DNA of 64,000 nucleotides from Achromobacter animicus (GTDB lineage Bacteria > Pseudomonadota > Gammaproteobacteria > Burkholderiales > Burkholderiaceae_B), in contig NZ_CADIJM010000012.1 of assembly GCF_902859585.1 (NCBI RefSeq), positions 1 to 64,000 on the forward strand. The letters run 5' to 3'. The notes under the pieces were generated by a model. The model had not been told where the DNA came from. It saw only the letters and a list, made by a program, of their open reading frames with translations, and made no database searches. Positions 27,532 through 35,300 of this stretch are shown piece after piece (positions within the stretch are counted from its first letter, which is position 1; each line of letters begins with the position of its first letter). Made by a program: the position numbers and the translations under genes.

Positions 27532-28229
27532 GGCGCCCACCCCAGTGCACGCAGCCCGCTGCCGCCGTCCAAAGGCACCAACCACAGCTTCATCCGCTCG
27601 CGTTCACGCGCCCACCATTGATCGGCGCCATCGCCCTGCTGAACCCATCCCGCCCGCCGCATTCCGGCATCGAGGAGTTCGGCCAGTTTTTGCGGTGGCA
27701 CCGCGTACTGCCAGATGCGGTCGGAAACCTTGACGCCGGACTCCATCACGGCGACATCCGATTTGACGCGCGCGCCCTTCGGCAGCCACCCGGGCAACTG
27801 CGCGGTGGGAGCCGCACGAACACTGATCGCCGAAAGGCTGCCGACAGTACGGTCCATTCCAGCACTTTCCAATTGCGCCACCCAGCGGTCACTGCCGATG
27901 CGGCCGGACAAGATGAGTTGTCCTGGCAGCACGTGCAGATCTGCCAATGCAGGCTGCTGGGCAGCCAGCGTTTTGGCTACGGCCGACGGGCTTTGGGGCA
28001 CATCGAACACCCATACCTGCGCGGGCATCCCGTGCAGCCACATCCGGTCTGCCAGGCGCTCGCGCACAGCCCCCGCGGGCAATTGCAGGCCCTCAAGGCT
28101 GAGGACGCCCGCTGACGCACTGGCGCGCTGAGGCAGCAACAACCCACCACATAGGCCAACGCCGACTGCGAGGAAACCAAGGCGGCGCCACCTGCCCCAC
28201 CGCTTGGGAAACGTTCGGGCCCGATTCAT
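27528..28229 (-). CDS. Unknown exported protein in the Tad operon
   Basis: 233 residues, not recognised. An Arg-rich N-terminus and a hydrophobic segment (about 17-38, ending RASAS) look like a signal peptide. The mature part has no transmembrane helix and is rich in Ala, Leu, Gln and Trp, with WW and LQLPAG motifs. It sits between tadE and cpaB with ATGA overlaps on both sides, so it is almost certainly made with the pilus machinery and probably acts in the periplasm. Its position resembles that of accessory proteins such as TadD or RcpB in other Tad loci, but it has no evident TPR or OmpA domain. Confidence 0.8.
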   Translation of the reverse strand: MNRARTFPKRWGRWRRLGFLAVGVGLCGGLLLPQRASASAGVLSLEGLQLPAGAVRERLADRMWLHGMPAQVWVFDVPQSPSAVAKTLAAQQPALADLHVLPGQLILSGRIGSDRWVAQLESAGMDRTVGSLSAISVRAAPTAQLPGWLPKGARVKSDVAVMESGVKVSDRIWQYAVPPQKLAELLDAGMRRAGWVQQGDGADQWWARERERMKLWLVPLDGGSGLRALGWAP

Positions 28230-28843
28230 CTTCCGTCCTCCACACGCTTGCCAAGCCGATCATTCGGCACCACGTCATGCCACGCCGAAAGCCAATCCAG
28301 CGACAACGCAGGCCGCCTCCATGGGACCTCGACCTTGCTGACCTGAGGCTGCATGCGCTCGGCCTCGGCCAGCGACGTGCGGCCGGCCTGCAACCACCCT
28401 GCCGACGACGCGCCTATGCGTCGTTGCGCGTCGGCGTCGCCATGCGCATAGCCCGCTCCGCTTGCGACACTGATGTGACGCGAGATCGGCAATCCAAACA
28501 TGGCGTTCCCCGGAAGCGGCAGCGAACGGGTCTGCACGGACAACAACTGCATTGCCCCGCCGAACCACTCGTTCTGCAACGCCGCGGCGCCGGCCACGGC
28601 GGTCCCGGGCCGACTCTGGGCCGCGTCGGTCAGGACCATTCCTGACGGCGCACGCAGCGTTGCCGCCGGCTGGCCCAACGCCACCGCCATGACAGCCTGC
28701 CGGCTGGCTTGCGTGTTGCGCTGCGCTGAAAACTGCATGGCGCCGATATCGGAGACCGCCCAGAGCAGCACTGCCATCAGCGGCAACATCAGCAACGCCT
28801 CGACCACCGCCTGCCCGCGTTCGGTTGACCCGCGCCTCTTCAT
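28226..28843 (-). CDS. tadE: TadE/TadF-like minor pilin
   Basis: 205 residues. The N-terminus (STERGQAVVEALLMLPLMAVLLW) is the classic TadE-like signal: a short leader, a Glu in the hydrophobic helix and a preceding Gly cleavage site. Such pseudopilins are processed by the TadV/CpaA peptidase and are needed for Flp pilus formation. ATG 28843 follows a GGGAGG site and overlaps the tadG stop by four bases. The product is longer than many TadE proteins, with a soluble C-terminal part of no known domain. Confidence 0.87.
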   Translation of the reverse strand: MKRRGSTERGQAVVEALLMLPLMAVLLWAVSDIGAMQFSAQRNTQASRQAVMAVALGQPAATLRAPSGMVLTDAAQSRPGTAVAGAAALQNEWFGGAMQLLSVQTRSLPLPGNAMFGLPISRHISVASGAGYAHGDADAQRRIGASSAGWLQAGRTSLAEAERMQPQVSKVEVPWRRPALSLDWLSAWHDVVPNDRLGKRVEDGR

Positions 28844-30243
28844 CGAAGCCTCCCGGCCTGCACGGCTTCCTGCTGCGTAAGCGCGGACAGGCGAGCCTGC
28901 CAATAGGGCCGAAAGAGCGTGGCCAGTTCCGACCTGCCGTCGGCGCGCCGTTCCGGCCGCGCAAAGTGCGTCTCGGCCGCCGTGCTGACCGTGACGGCGC
29001 CGGTCCGCCCCAATGCGGTGTAGCGAAACTGACCACTTGGCGCGGCGACGGCACTGTCGGCATCCGTGGTTTTGACGAAGGTGGAATCCAGGCTGACCGC
29101 GATGGCAAACCGTAAGGGCTCAGCCAGACGCTTCGACGCGACTTCCCGATACGCCGGCAATCCGCGCCCCGGCCAGCGCCGGGCCGACGCCATGGCGTAG
29201 GAATTCGCCATCGAATTGGTGGCCCCGTCAAAGATGTTCCACGAGGTGGCGTGCTCGATCCACCGCCAGAAGTCCTCCTGCGAAAAGTCTGCGGGCGGAT
29301 CCTCGACATATTCCACGTCGTCTGGGGCACGGCTTTTTTCGCCCTGCACGGTTCCCCATCCCATCGCGTACTCGCGAAAATAGCAGCCGATCCAGCGGTT
29401 CGAGCGCAGCGCGTGGTAGGACTGCGTGTCCAACGCGCCCCAATGGCCGTCCGGCCCCAGCCAGGTCGAACCGCGCCGCCTGAGCTCGTGCCGATGCAAG
29501 GGACAACGTGAGCTGACGGCCCAAGGATTGCGACGTGTGTCGTTGCGGCGATCCAGGAACCCATAGCGAGCCACCGCGTCTTCCGTTGCAGGGCGCAAGC
29601 CGGCCTTGCGCGTCGCGGCGTGGCGCTCCGTGTAGCCAGGCCACCCGTCGGTCAGCAGTCTCAGATCAATTGGCGATGCAGCAGCGGACGCCCCGCCAGC
29701 GTTGATCTCACCGAACGCCGGATAGTTGGCAGCCAGCACCTCACGCATTGCACGCTCCCGTGATGCCGTAAGGTCACCCACAATCTCTCGCGCCGCCATT
29801 TCCAGCACCTGATGCACGACGCGATCGTGTTGCGCGAAAGCAGAGGCGAGCCGGCCGTCGGCATTCGAAGGCCCCCGCGCGCCCTGATAGGCCGCCCCGG
29901 CGTCGGGTCCGAAAAGCATGGCGATCAGGCTGGCCGGCGGGTTGCCTCGCTGGCGCTGCGATTGCATCGCATCGAGATAGTGCGCGGACGCTCCCAACGT
30001 CACCATATGCGCCATGGCAACCTGATGCGCGATCTGGCTGCGATTCACGTAGGCAATGGCATTGAGTGCCCGCGCCTGAACCAGCGCGCCGCTATAGGCG
30101 GCCGCGTCGGCCGCATGGGTGAGGCGGCTTCGCGCCTCGATGGTCTGGCCAAAGTTGTACAGGACCACCAGCGACGCCGCACCGACGGCCGCAATGACGA
30201 TACCCAAGACCAGGGCTTGGCCGCGCTGTTGATCGGCGAACAT
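28840..30243 (-). CDS. tadG: TadG-like pilus assembly protein
   Basis: 467 residues. The first ~45 residues (RGQALVLGIVIAAVG, then ARSRLTHAADAAAYSGAL) match the Tad_N/TadG signature. The remainder is a large periplasmic domain with no recognisable VWA motif, although many TadG proteins carry one. The start is ATG 30243 (MFADQQRG) with a GAGGG site upstream; the open frame continues further but without family character. It lies 14 bp downstream of the pilin-like gene. Confidence 0.85.
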   Translation of the reverse strand: MFADQQRGQALVLGIVIAAVGAASLVVLYNFGQTIEARSRLTHAADAAAYSGALVQARALNAIAYVNRSQIAHQVAMAHMVTLGASAHYLDAMQSQRQRGNPPASLIAMLFGPDAGAAYQGARGPSNADGRLASAFAQHDRVVHQVLEMAAREIVGDLTASRERAMREVLAANYPAFGEINAGGASAAASPIDLRLLTDGWPGYTERHAATRKAGLRPATEDAVARYGFLDRRNDTRRNPWAVSSRCPLHRHELRRRGSTWLGPDGHWGALDTQSYHALRSNRWIGCYFREYAMGWGTVQGEKSRAPDDVEYVEDPPADFSQEDFWRWIEHATSWNIFDGATNSMANSYAMASARRWPGRGLPAYREVASKRLAEPLRFAIAVSLDSTFVKTTDADSAVAAPSGQFRYTALGRTGAVTVSTAAETHFARPERRADGRSELATLFRPYWQARLSALTQQEAVQAGRLR

Positions 30244-30257
30244 GATGGGATGCGCCC

Positions 30258-30524
30258 TCAATTCGCGATCTCGGCATTGCCGGTAAATGACTTGAGCGAC
30301 CGCGCCTTGGTCTGCGCGGCAGCCTTCTGGGCCGCCTGCTGCGCGGCTTTGGACTGCGTGCTGCCATCTTCGCCAGCCAGCTCGCGGGCCATCGCTGCCG
30401 TCTGCGAACGCACCACTTGTCCGAAATACTGATAGACCGCGATTGCCGCGACGGCGACCAGCGCCACCACGACAATGTATTCGGTCATACCTTGGCCCAA
30501 CTGGCGTTTTCGATGCCCCCACAT
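30258..30524 (-). CDS. Flp/type IVb pilin-like protein, first gene of the Tad operon
   Basis: 88 residues. A short basic leader (MWGHRKRQLGQG) is followed by MTEYIVVVALVAVAAIAVY, a class III prepilin signal with the conserved Glu at +3 and Tyr after the Gly cleavage site. The soluble tail is rich in Ala, Gln and Lys. It may be the major pilin or a minor pilin-like component; at 88 residues it is slightly longer than typical Flp pilins. ATG 30524 has a GGGAGAG site. Being promoter-proximal fits a pilin that must be made in excess. Confidence 0.8.
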   Translation of the reverse strand: MWGHRKRQLGQGMTEYIVVVALVAVAAIAVYQYFGQVVRSQTAAMARELAGEDGSTQSKAAQQAAQKAAAQTKARSLKSFTGNAEIAN

Positions 30525-30885
30525 GTCTGCTCTCCCGTGCAATGAACGTGGAGGCCAGTGTCGCCAGCCGGCGGCCGGCGGACAATTCGTGGATGCCGAG
30601 ACGGACAAATTCGCCCCCGCACCTTGACGCGCGCGCCCGTCAAGAAACCTGGAAAAGAAGATGATTCAACCCCGTTTATCGCAAGGGTTTCCCCTATTGC
30701 CGGGCCGGATTGCCAGCAGTAGATTTGAGTTGCCGGGCTGTCTGACACCCATCGCGTGCGAAGCCGGGCAGGAGCGCCTCAGACTCATCTTGAGCTGGGG
30801 CGCTCTTCCATTTGGGGGGCCTGCTGGCGGGGCTTTGCTATTCGCGGGAGCTATTGCCCTTTCGCGTACGAGCCTTGGACGATCC
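30525..30885 (-). other. Gap between autotransporter and Tad operon
   Basis: No gene is supported. The gap should hold the autotransporter terminator and the Tad promoter. A perfect 6-bp inverted repeat with an 8-bp spacer (ttgacg 30624-30629, cgtcaa 30638-30643) and a repeated gacaa(a)ttcg (30581 and 30605) lie 50-120 bp upstream of the pilin start and could be regulator sites. No clear intrinsic terminator follows the autotransporter stop. Confidence 0.45.
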
Positions 30886-33468
30886 CTACCATTGCACGCG
30901 AAACCCGATCATGCCACCCACGGAATGGTTGTCGCTCATGTTGTTGGTGGCGCCGGCTACGCTCAGGTTGCCATACACACCGTAGCGCCCCTTGTTCCAC
31001 AGGTAGGTTCCACCGACGCCAAGCTCGGCCCACAGACGCTCATCCCGGCTTCGAAAAGACACGCCGGCCACGTTGACGTTTGTGCCATTCATGAACTCGT
31101 TATAGAGATTCGCGATGGCGTACACATGCGTTCGCCCCGCCGCGCCCTTCGCACCAGAATATTCAGGTTCATAATCGAGCGACACGCCTAAACGTCCGGT
31201 CAGACTGTCGCCATCGTCAAGCCGCACCTTCGCGCCGAACGGGTCCGTGAAACTGTCGAAGTCCACGCGAGACCGAATCAACTGCGCCTGCGGAGTCAGC
31301 GAGAACCCCTTACCGATGTCATAGCGATAGCCCGTCTCCACCGAGATGGCGACGCCGTTTCCGTTGTTGCCCTTCACCTCATCACGCCCGATCGTGCGCG
31401 ACGAGATATCGCTGTCGAACCACATGGCCTGCAATTGTCCATCCATGTAGAACCCGCTGGCGCCGTACCAGGTCAGGTTGGCGCCCACGCCCGTGCCGGT
31501 CGTGTCGATCTTGCCCCGGCCGTACGGAGACGCAATATCGGCGGACGCGTTGCCATGGGAAAGATTCACGCCGGCCACCAGCATCGACCCATCCGGCCGG
31601 CGGTTCGCCACGACGTCAATGCCGGTTTGCAGCTTCCACAGATCGATATCCCGGCTCGACTTCGTCGCCGACTGTGCCGGGTTCATTGAACTGGTGGAGC
31701 CTTGGATGCGAGCCCACCCTCCGTATTTTTCTCCGGCTGCGGGCAGTTGACCGTCAGTTCGCCAGAACCGGTTTCCGATGCGTTGCTGCAACGTCGGCAC
31801 CGTATTGAGGGAAGCGAGCACCTGGGGATACTGCTCGAAAAGCGGTATGCCAGGCTGATAGCGCGGCCCCTCTTCGGGCATGCCGGGAATTTCCTCCACC
31901 GGTGCGCCAGGCCCGGGTTCGGGTTCCGGAATGGGTCCGGGTCCGGGTCCGGGCCCTGGTTCCGGTTCGGGAGCCGTCCCGGGCTCCCTGAACTCGGATA
32001 CGAGGTACCAGTGACCGTCCGCGGGCGTCTCGCTGCCGCCGTGTTCAAGCGTGTACGCATACGCGCCGGCGATCACGGCTTGCTGACCGTTTTCGGCCCG
32101 GTAATCGCCCTGAAGGGTGAAGGCATTTGCGGGCGACGCGCCGCCGACCTCAATAACTCGAATGCCGTTTATCGTCTGCGCCCCGCTGCCACTCAGGTTG
32201 GTGACTTTGACAGCGGTATCGCCCGCAACATCGCCCGTCACAACCAGTTTGTCAGCGGGCGACGCGTCATTGCCGAGCACCGTCTCCAGTTGCAGCAGCG
32301 AACCGCTGCTACCCGTATAGTTTCCGCTGATGGTCAGCGTGCCCAACGATGCCCCGGGCGATACGGTGCCTGCGTTGACGACACTGCCCACCCGTCCGCG
32401 CCCTTCCAACGTACCGCCCGTAAGAATCTGCATCGACGCGCCCGATAGATCGCGATTGACCTGAAGAATGCCCGCGCCGCCTATTCGCGCGACACCCGTA
32501 AAGTCCCTGTGGTCCGCATTCAGGATGGTGCGCCCCGCCATCGCTTCGAGCCGCCCGCCGCCGACCAATCCAGTATTGGACCCCGCGGCATTGTTGGCGC
32601 CATTGTTGATCGTCGCATCGAACTCATAACTGGAAGACGTGTGATTGAAAATCACATGGCTGTCGCCCGGGCCAAATGAAACGCGCGTGGTTTCCAGCGT
32701 GCCAGGCGCAACCGGCGCAGTGCCCGCATCGCTGCCGATGACAAGCTTGCCGATCCCGGAAGCTGTCGAGCCTATCAGCGCGCCGGGAGCGATCACCTTC
32801 CCGCCTTCGGAGATCGTCAGGCTGCCACTTCCGAACGAGCCAATCTGAATGGGCGAGGCGGAAAGCCACTGAGAATTGGCCCCGCTAACAATTACCGCTC
32901 CTTTGCCGCCAAAGACGCCAATGGAGCCTGAACCCGTCGAAACATAGCCGCCATCCGCGATGTTCAAACTCCCCATACCCGACATTCCGATGAAGAGCAG
33001 CTGATTGTTTATCCATTGCGAGCCCGCACCAGTGACGGTCACAACGCCTACGCCATCGTCGAATTCCCCGAGGGTGGCGCGCTGACTCTGGACCACGCCG
33101 CCCCCGGCAACCGTCAGCGCCCCTGCCGCACTCCACCCTACATTCAGCATGCTCAACCCGTCGAAGGACACCTCCCATCGCGCGTTCGGTCCGGTCACCG
33201 AGACCAACCCGGCGCCGCCAGCAATACCCCCCAGGTAAGCGTCGGGGCTGCTCACCAGGCCGCCACTCAACACATTGAGCGTGCCGCTTCCCGCGTTGCC
33301 GACAAGGAGAGAAGTATTTATGTTCCAGGGGGAAGCTTGCGTGCCCGGGACGGATACCGTCTGCCCGCTCTCGATGGTGATCTGAGCGGCCGATAGCCAA
33401 GGAAATGCCAGGAGAGGGAGCAGCGACGAGCGAGAAAGCACGCCGGCGTGCAGAGCGTTGTTTTTCAT
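30886..33468 (-). CDS. Classical autotransporter (type Va), pertactin-like
   Basis: 860 residues. A signal peptide (about 1-28, PWLSAAQ) is followed by a Gly/Ser/Asn-rich beta-helical passenger with repeated GSGTLN/GNAGSGTLNV units (PEP-CTERM/T5SS-associated repeat type) and a pertactin-like junction region. A Pro-Glu-Gly linker (PEPEPGPGPG type, about 499-518) precedes a 12-strand autotransporter barrel (about 600-860) ending in the aromatic residue of RVQW. The passenger lacks protease or lipase motifs, so an adhesin role is likely. ATG 33468 follows a strong GGAGGAAG site. It is upstream of the Tad operon on the same strand but probably transcribed separately. Confidence 0.93.
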   Translation of the reverse strand: MKNNALHAGVLSRSSLLPLLAFPWLSAAQITIESGQTVSVPGTQASPWNINTSLLVGNAGSGTLNVLSGGLVSSPDAYLGGIAGGAGLVSVTGPNARWEVSFDGLSMLNVGWSAAGALTVAGGGVVQSQRATLGEFDDGVGVVTVTGAGSQWINNQLLFIGMSGMGSLNIADGGYVSTGSGSIGVFGGKGAVIVSGANSQWLSASPIQIGSFGSGSLTISEGGKVIAPGALIGSTASGIGKLVIGSDAGTAPVAPGTLETTRVSFGPGDSHVIFNHTSSSYEFDATINNGANNAAGSNTGLVGGGRLEAMAGRTILNADHRDFTGVARIGGAGILQVNRDLSGASMQILTGGTLEGRGRVGSVVNAGTVSPGASLGTLTISGNYTGSSGSLLQLETVLGNDASPADKLVVTGDVAGDTAVKVTNLSGSGAQTINGIRVIEVGGASPANAFTLQGDYRAENGQQAVIAGAYAYTLEHGGSETPADGHWYLVSEFREPGTAPEPEPGPGPGPGPIPEPEPGPGAPVEEIPGMPEEGPRYQPGIPLFEQYPQVLASLNTVPTLQQRIGNRFWRTDGQLPAAGEKYGGWARIQGSTSSMNPAQSATKSSRDIDLWKLQTGIDVVANRRPDGSMLVAGVNLSHGNASADIASPYGRGKIDTTGTGVGANLTWYGASGFYMDGQLQAMWFDSDISSRTIGRDEVKGNNGNGVAISVETGYRYDIGKGFSLTPQAQLIRSRVDFDSFTDPFGAKVRLDDGDSLTGRLGVSLDYEPEYSGAKGAAGRTHVYAIANLYNEFMNGTNVNVAGVSFRSRDERLWAELGVGGTYLWNKGRYGVYGNLSVAGATNNMSDNHSVGGMIGFRVQW

Positions 33469-33673
33469 GAAACTTCCTCCGATCGAGCTTCGGTATCAGC
33501 ACATGCCAAACATCGGACGGGGCGGATGGGTCCTCCCGTCATCGCCCACAGCCGTGAGCGGTTTCGAGGATTATTGAGGAATAGTCCTTTTGGACGAGGA
33601 AGTGTTACGCGGGGTTACCAATACAGAACGGTCAACGATGCGCGGTCATTGAGCCTTCTCGTACGCCCGGACG
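33469..33673 (-). other. Upstream region of the autotransporter
   Basis: No gene is supported. It contains the ribosome site of the autotransporter and presumably its promoter. Together with the hairpin at 33674-33707 and the following ~60 bp it forms the left edge of the eroded accessory patch. Confidence 0.4.
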
Positions 33674-33707
33674 CCAAAAACAAAACAGCCGCCATTGCTG
33701 GCGGCTG
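33674..33707 (-). terminator. Minus-strand intrinsic terminator without an intact gene before it
   Basis: Arms cagccgcc (33686-33693) and ggcggctg (33700-33707) with a 6-base loop are followed on the minus strand by TTTTGTTTTTGG. This is a good terminator for leftward transcription, yet only gene fragments lie to its right. It closely resembles the one at 34783-34805. Confidence 0.65.
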
Positions 33708-33770
33708 CGATACCTGATTGCTCAGGTTTCTTTCGTAGCCTTCCGAAAAGCTGGTCGTCACAGTGGCGAC

Positions 33771-34033
33771 CGCGGACCCGTTCCTCTTCCGTCCACCCCT
33801 GGAGACGCTGGAGTTCTCATTCCCCTCCCCCGAGCGTGTGGGCGAAGGTACTTCTGCTAAATGAGATGCTGGCTCAGCGCATCACACCCGCCGAGCGGGC
33901 ACGCCGCTTGACCACCCGTCCTCAAGACGTCACCCGCATCGTCAATCTTGGGCACTCCACGAAGATCGACACGATCTCAGCGGCCTTGCGAACTATGGGA
34001 AAGGATTTCGATATTTCTGTTCGTGAAGCGTAA
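33771..34033 (+). pseudogene. HicB-family antitoxin relic, truncated and frameshifted
   Basis: The frame reading KVLLLNEMLAQ, ARRL, TRPQDVTRIVNLGHSTKIDTI and AALRTMGKDF is the C-terminal HTH of HicB-type antitoxins, ending at TAA 34033. Just upstream, a different frame reads RGPVPLPS...GVLIPLP, the segment that normally precedes it (PVPLPS...LPPSV). The switch occurs in the C-rich run about 33827-33831, so a one-base slip there breaks the gene. The N-terminal substrate-like domain and any HicA toxin are missing. No functional toxin-antitoxin pair remains. Confidence 0.7.
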
Positions 34034-34053
34034 CCAGACGCGCCCGGCTAGAT

Positions 34054-34224
34054 CTAAGGGCACCGTGGAAAAGTAGAGGTCAATGCTTGGCTGGGAAGTC
34101 GGCCGGCCACCGCATGCGACGCGGCGCGTCTGGCGCGTCCTTGGGCTGAGGAGTTTACCGGCCGCTCGGGATCTTGAGGCGGGGTTGGCCGCTTGGTATT
34201 GCCATCCTTCGGGGTATCGCTCAT
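34054..34224 (-). CDS. Small hypothetical ORF (56 aa)
   Basis: Begins ATG 34224 with GTGAGG eight bases upstream and encodes a hydrophilic start (MSDTPKDGNTKRPTPPQDPE) typical of small phage or toxin-immunity proteins. The C-terminal half looks less natural. It faces the HicB relic tail to tail, 20 bp apart. No family is recognised and it may be a fragment. Confidence 0.3.
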   Translation of the reverse strand: MSDTPKDGNTKRPTPPQDPERPVNSSAQGRARRAASHAVAGRLPSQALTSTFPRCP

Positions 34225-34332
34225 CGGGGAACCTCACACGCAGTAGCGCCTACCCGGCGCTGTCGTGGTCATCATCGCATGAGCGAATGCTACTTGGTAG
34301 CCCCGATGGCCCTCGCGGAATCCTGAAGCCCG

Positions 34333-34604
34333 TCATCTGATCAGCCCATCCTGCAGCATCCTTTCCGACCTCGCCAAGTCGTCGTCCGAGGCTTTGAACT
34401 TGGCCGAGACACCTCCAAATAGGCCGATCCAGTCGGGGCCGGCGCCATCAGGTCCGCCGCCGGCGTTTGGGTCCCGGTCCGCCGGCCGTCAAGCTGCTTG
34501 AGCAACCCGCCAACTAGGAGCGAAAGCGGCATCACGATCGCGCTCCGCTTGAGCCAGCTTCGACTCGGCTTGTTGTCACGCCAGGACGGCGCTGCGGTAA
34601 GCAC
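34333..34604 (-). pseudogene. Frameshifted small phage-like gene
   Basis: A strong AGGAGG precedes GTG 34604. The first frame encodes a basic start and a hydrophobic helix (SAIVMPLSLLVGGLLKQL) resembling a small membrane protein. The convincing C-terminal sequence, PDWIGLFGGVSAKFKASDDD with LARSERMLQDGLIR after it, is in another frame that ends at TGA 34333. The two halves are best explained as one gene broken by a frameshift near the middle. The product family is not known. Confidence 0.4.
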
Positions 34605-34629
34605 GGTCTCTTTCCTCCTGTCAGGCGCG

Positions 34630-34761
34630 CTAGATGGCCGCCTGGCGCTTCTCGATTTCCGCCAGTCTGGCGTCGTCGGCGTCGCGGTACTGGTTTGCGC
34701 CGTAAATGTTCCAAGCGATCACTCCGCACGTACTCAGCAGCGCGACGGTGGACGGTTCTCT
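34630..34761 (-). pseudogene. Fragment of a small membrane protein
   Basis: An open frame of 43 codons ends at TAG 34630. It reads TVALLSTCGVIAWNIYGA, then a charged tail (DADDARLAEIEKRQAAI), like a small phage membrane protein. It has no ATG and is cut by a stop at 34762, so it appears 5'-truncated. A GTG inside the helix is the only plausible start. It lies just after the GrlR-like gene terminator. Confidence 0.35.
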
Positions 34762-34782
34762 CTAGCCCCGCTCTCTGGAAAC

Positions 34783-34805
34783 AAAAAAGCCGCCCAGAGG
34801 CGGCT
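34783..34805 (-). terminator. Intrinsic terminator after the GrlR-like gene
   Basis: Arms agccgcc (34788-34794) and ggcggct (34799-34805) with loop caga. On the minus strand the stem is followed by TTTTTGT. It lies 20 bp past the stop of the minus-strand gene. Confidence 0.75.
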
Positions 34806-34824
34806 CGAAGATAATGCGGCTGTC

Positions 34825-35178
34825 TTAGAAGTTCAGCGGCGCGATGAACTTGCCGGCGATGACGATTCCTTGTCCTCCGACCGGCGAAGCACCAGTAAGG
34901 CGGAATGACGAACCATCGGTGGTGCCATTCAGCTTCAGGGTAAACGGCCGGGACCCCGTGTTGAACACGCTGTTTGCGCCGTCTACGTACGCGCGCACCG
35001 AGAGTTCGCCCGTCATGCTCATCTTGGCGTTAGGATCGGATCCAGACAAACCGTATGAGCCGCTATAGATCATCTGGTTATCGCCGCCGCGGATAGTTCC
35101 ATTCTCCAGCACGACGACACCACCAGCGCCAGGGATAGACGCAGCGAAATCCACCTTCCAAAAGCCTTCAATCAGCAT
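34825..35178 (-). CDS. GrlR-like small protein
   Basis: 117 residues. The start MLIEGFWKVDF with VVVLENGTIRGGD and SGSY, then a second strand-rich half (GTTDGSSFRLTG), matches the GrlR family, a small beta-barrel first known as a negative regulator of the enterobacterial LEE type III secretion genes. GrlR acts by binding an HTH activator (GrlA). No GrlA or type III genes are seen here, so the family match is structural rather than functional. ATG 35178 follows AGGAGA; a start ten codons earlier lacks a ribosome site. It has its own terminator. It lies in the accessory patch and is probably acquired. Confidence 0.75.
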   Translation of the reverse strand: MLIEGFWKVDFAASIPGAGGVVVLENGTIRGGDNQMIYSGSYGLSGSDPNAKMSMTGELSVRAYVDGANSVFNTGSRPFTLKLNGTTDGSSFRLTGASPVGGQGIVIAGKFIAPLNF

Positions 35179-35300
35179 GTGCTTCTCCTGATGGTTGGAT
35201 TGCGGCATTGCAAGCCAGGAAAAGTATTGCTGTCGCGTACAGTAAAGTCCATGCGAAGGATCAAACGAAAGCGCCGGCTTTCGCTCGGAGCGTCAGTTCT

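Noticed and set aside
33448-33717. 89-codon plus-strand frame over the autotransporter upstream region
   Set aside because: No ribosome site, no family character, and it runs through a terminator hairpin.
34083-34340. 85-codon plus-strand frame in the accessory patch
   Set aside because: Biased composition and antisense to better-supported small minus-strand frames.
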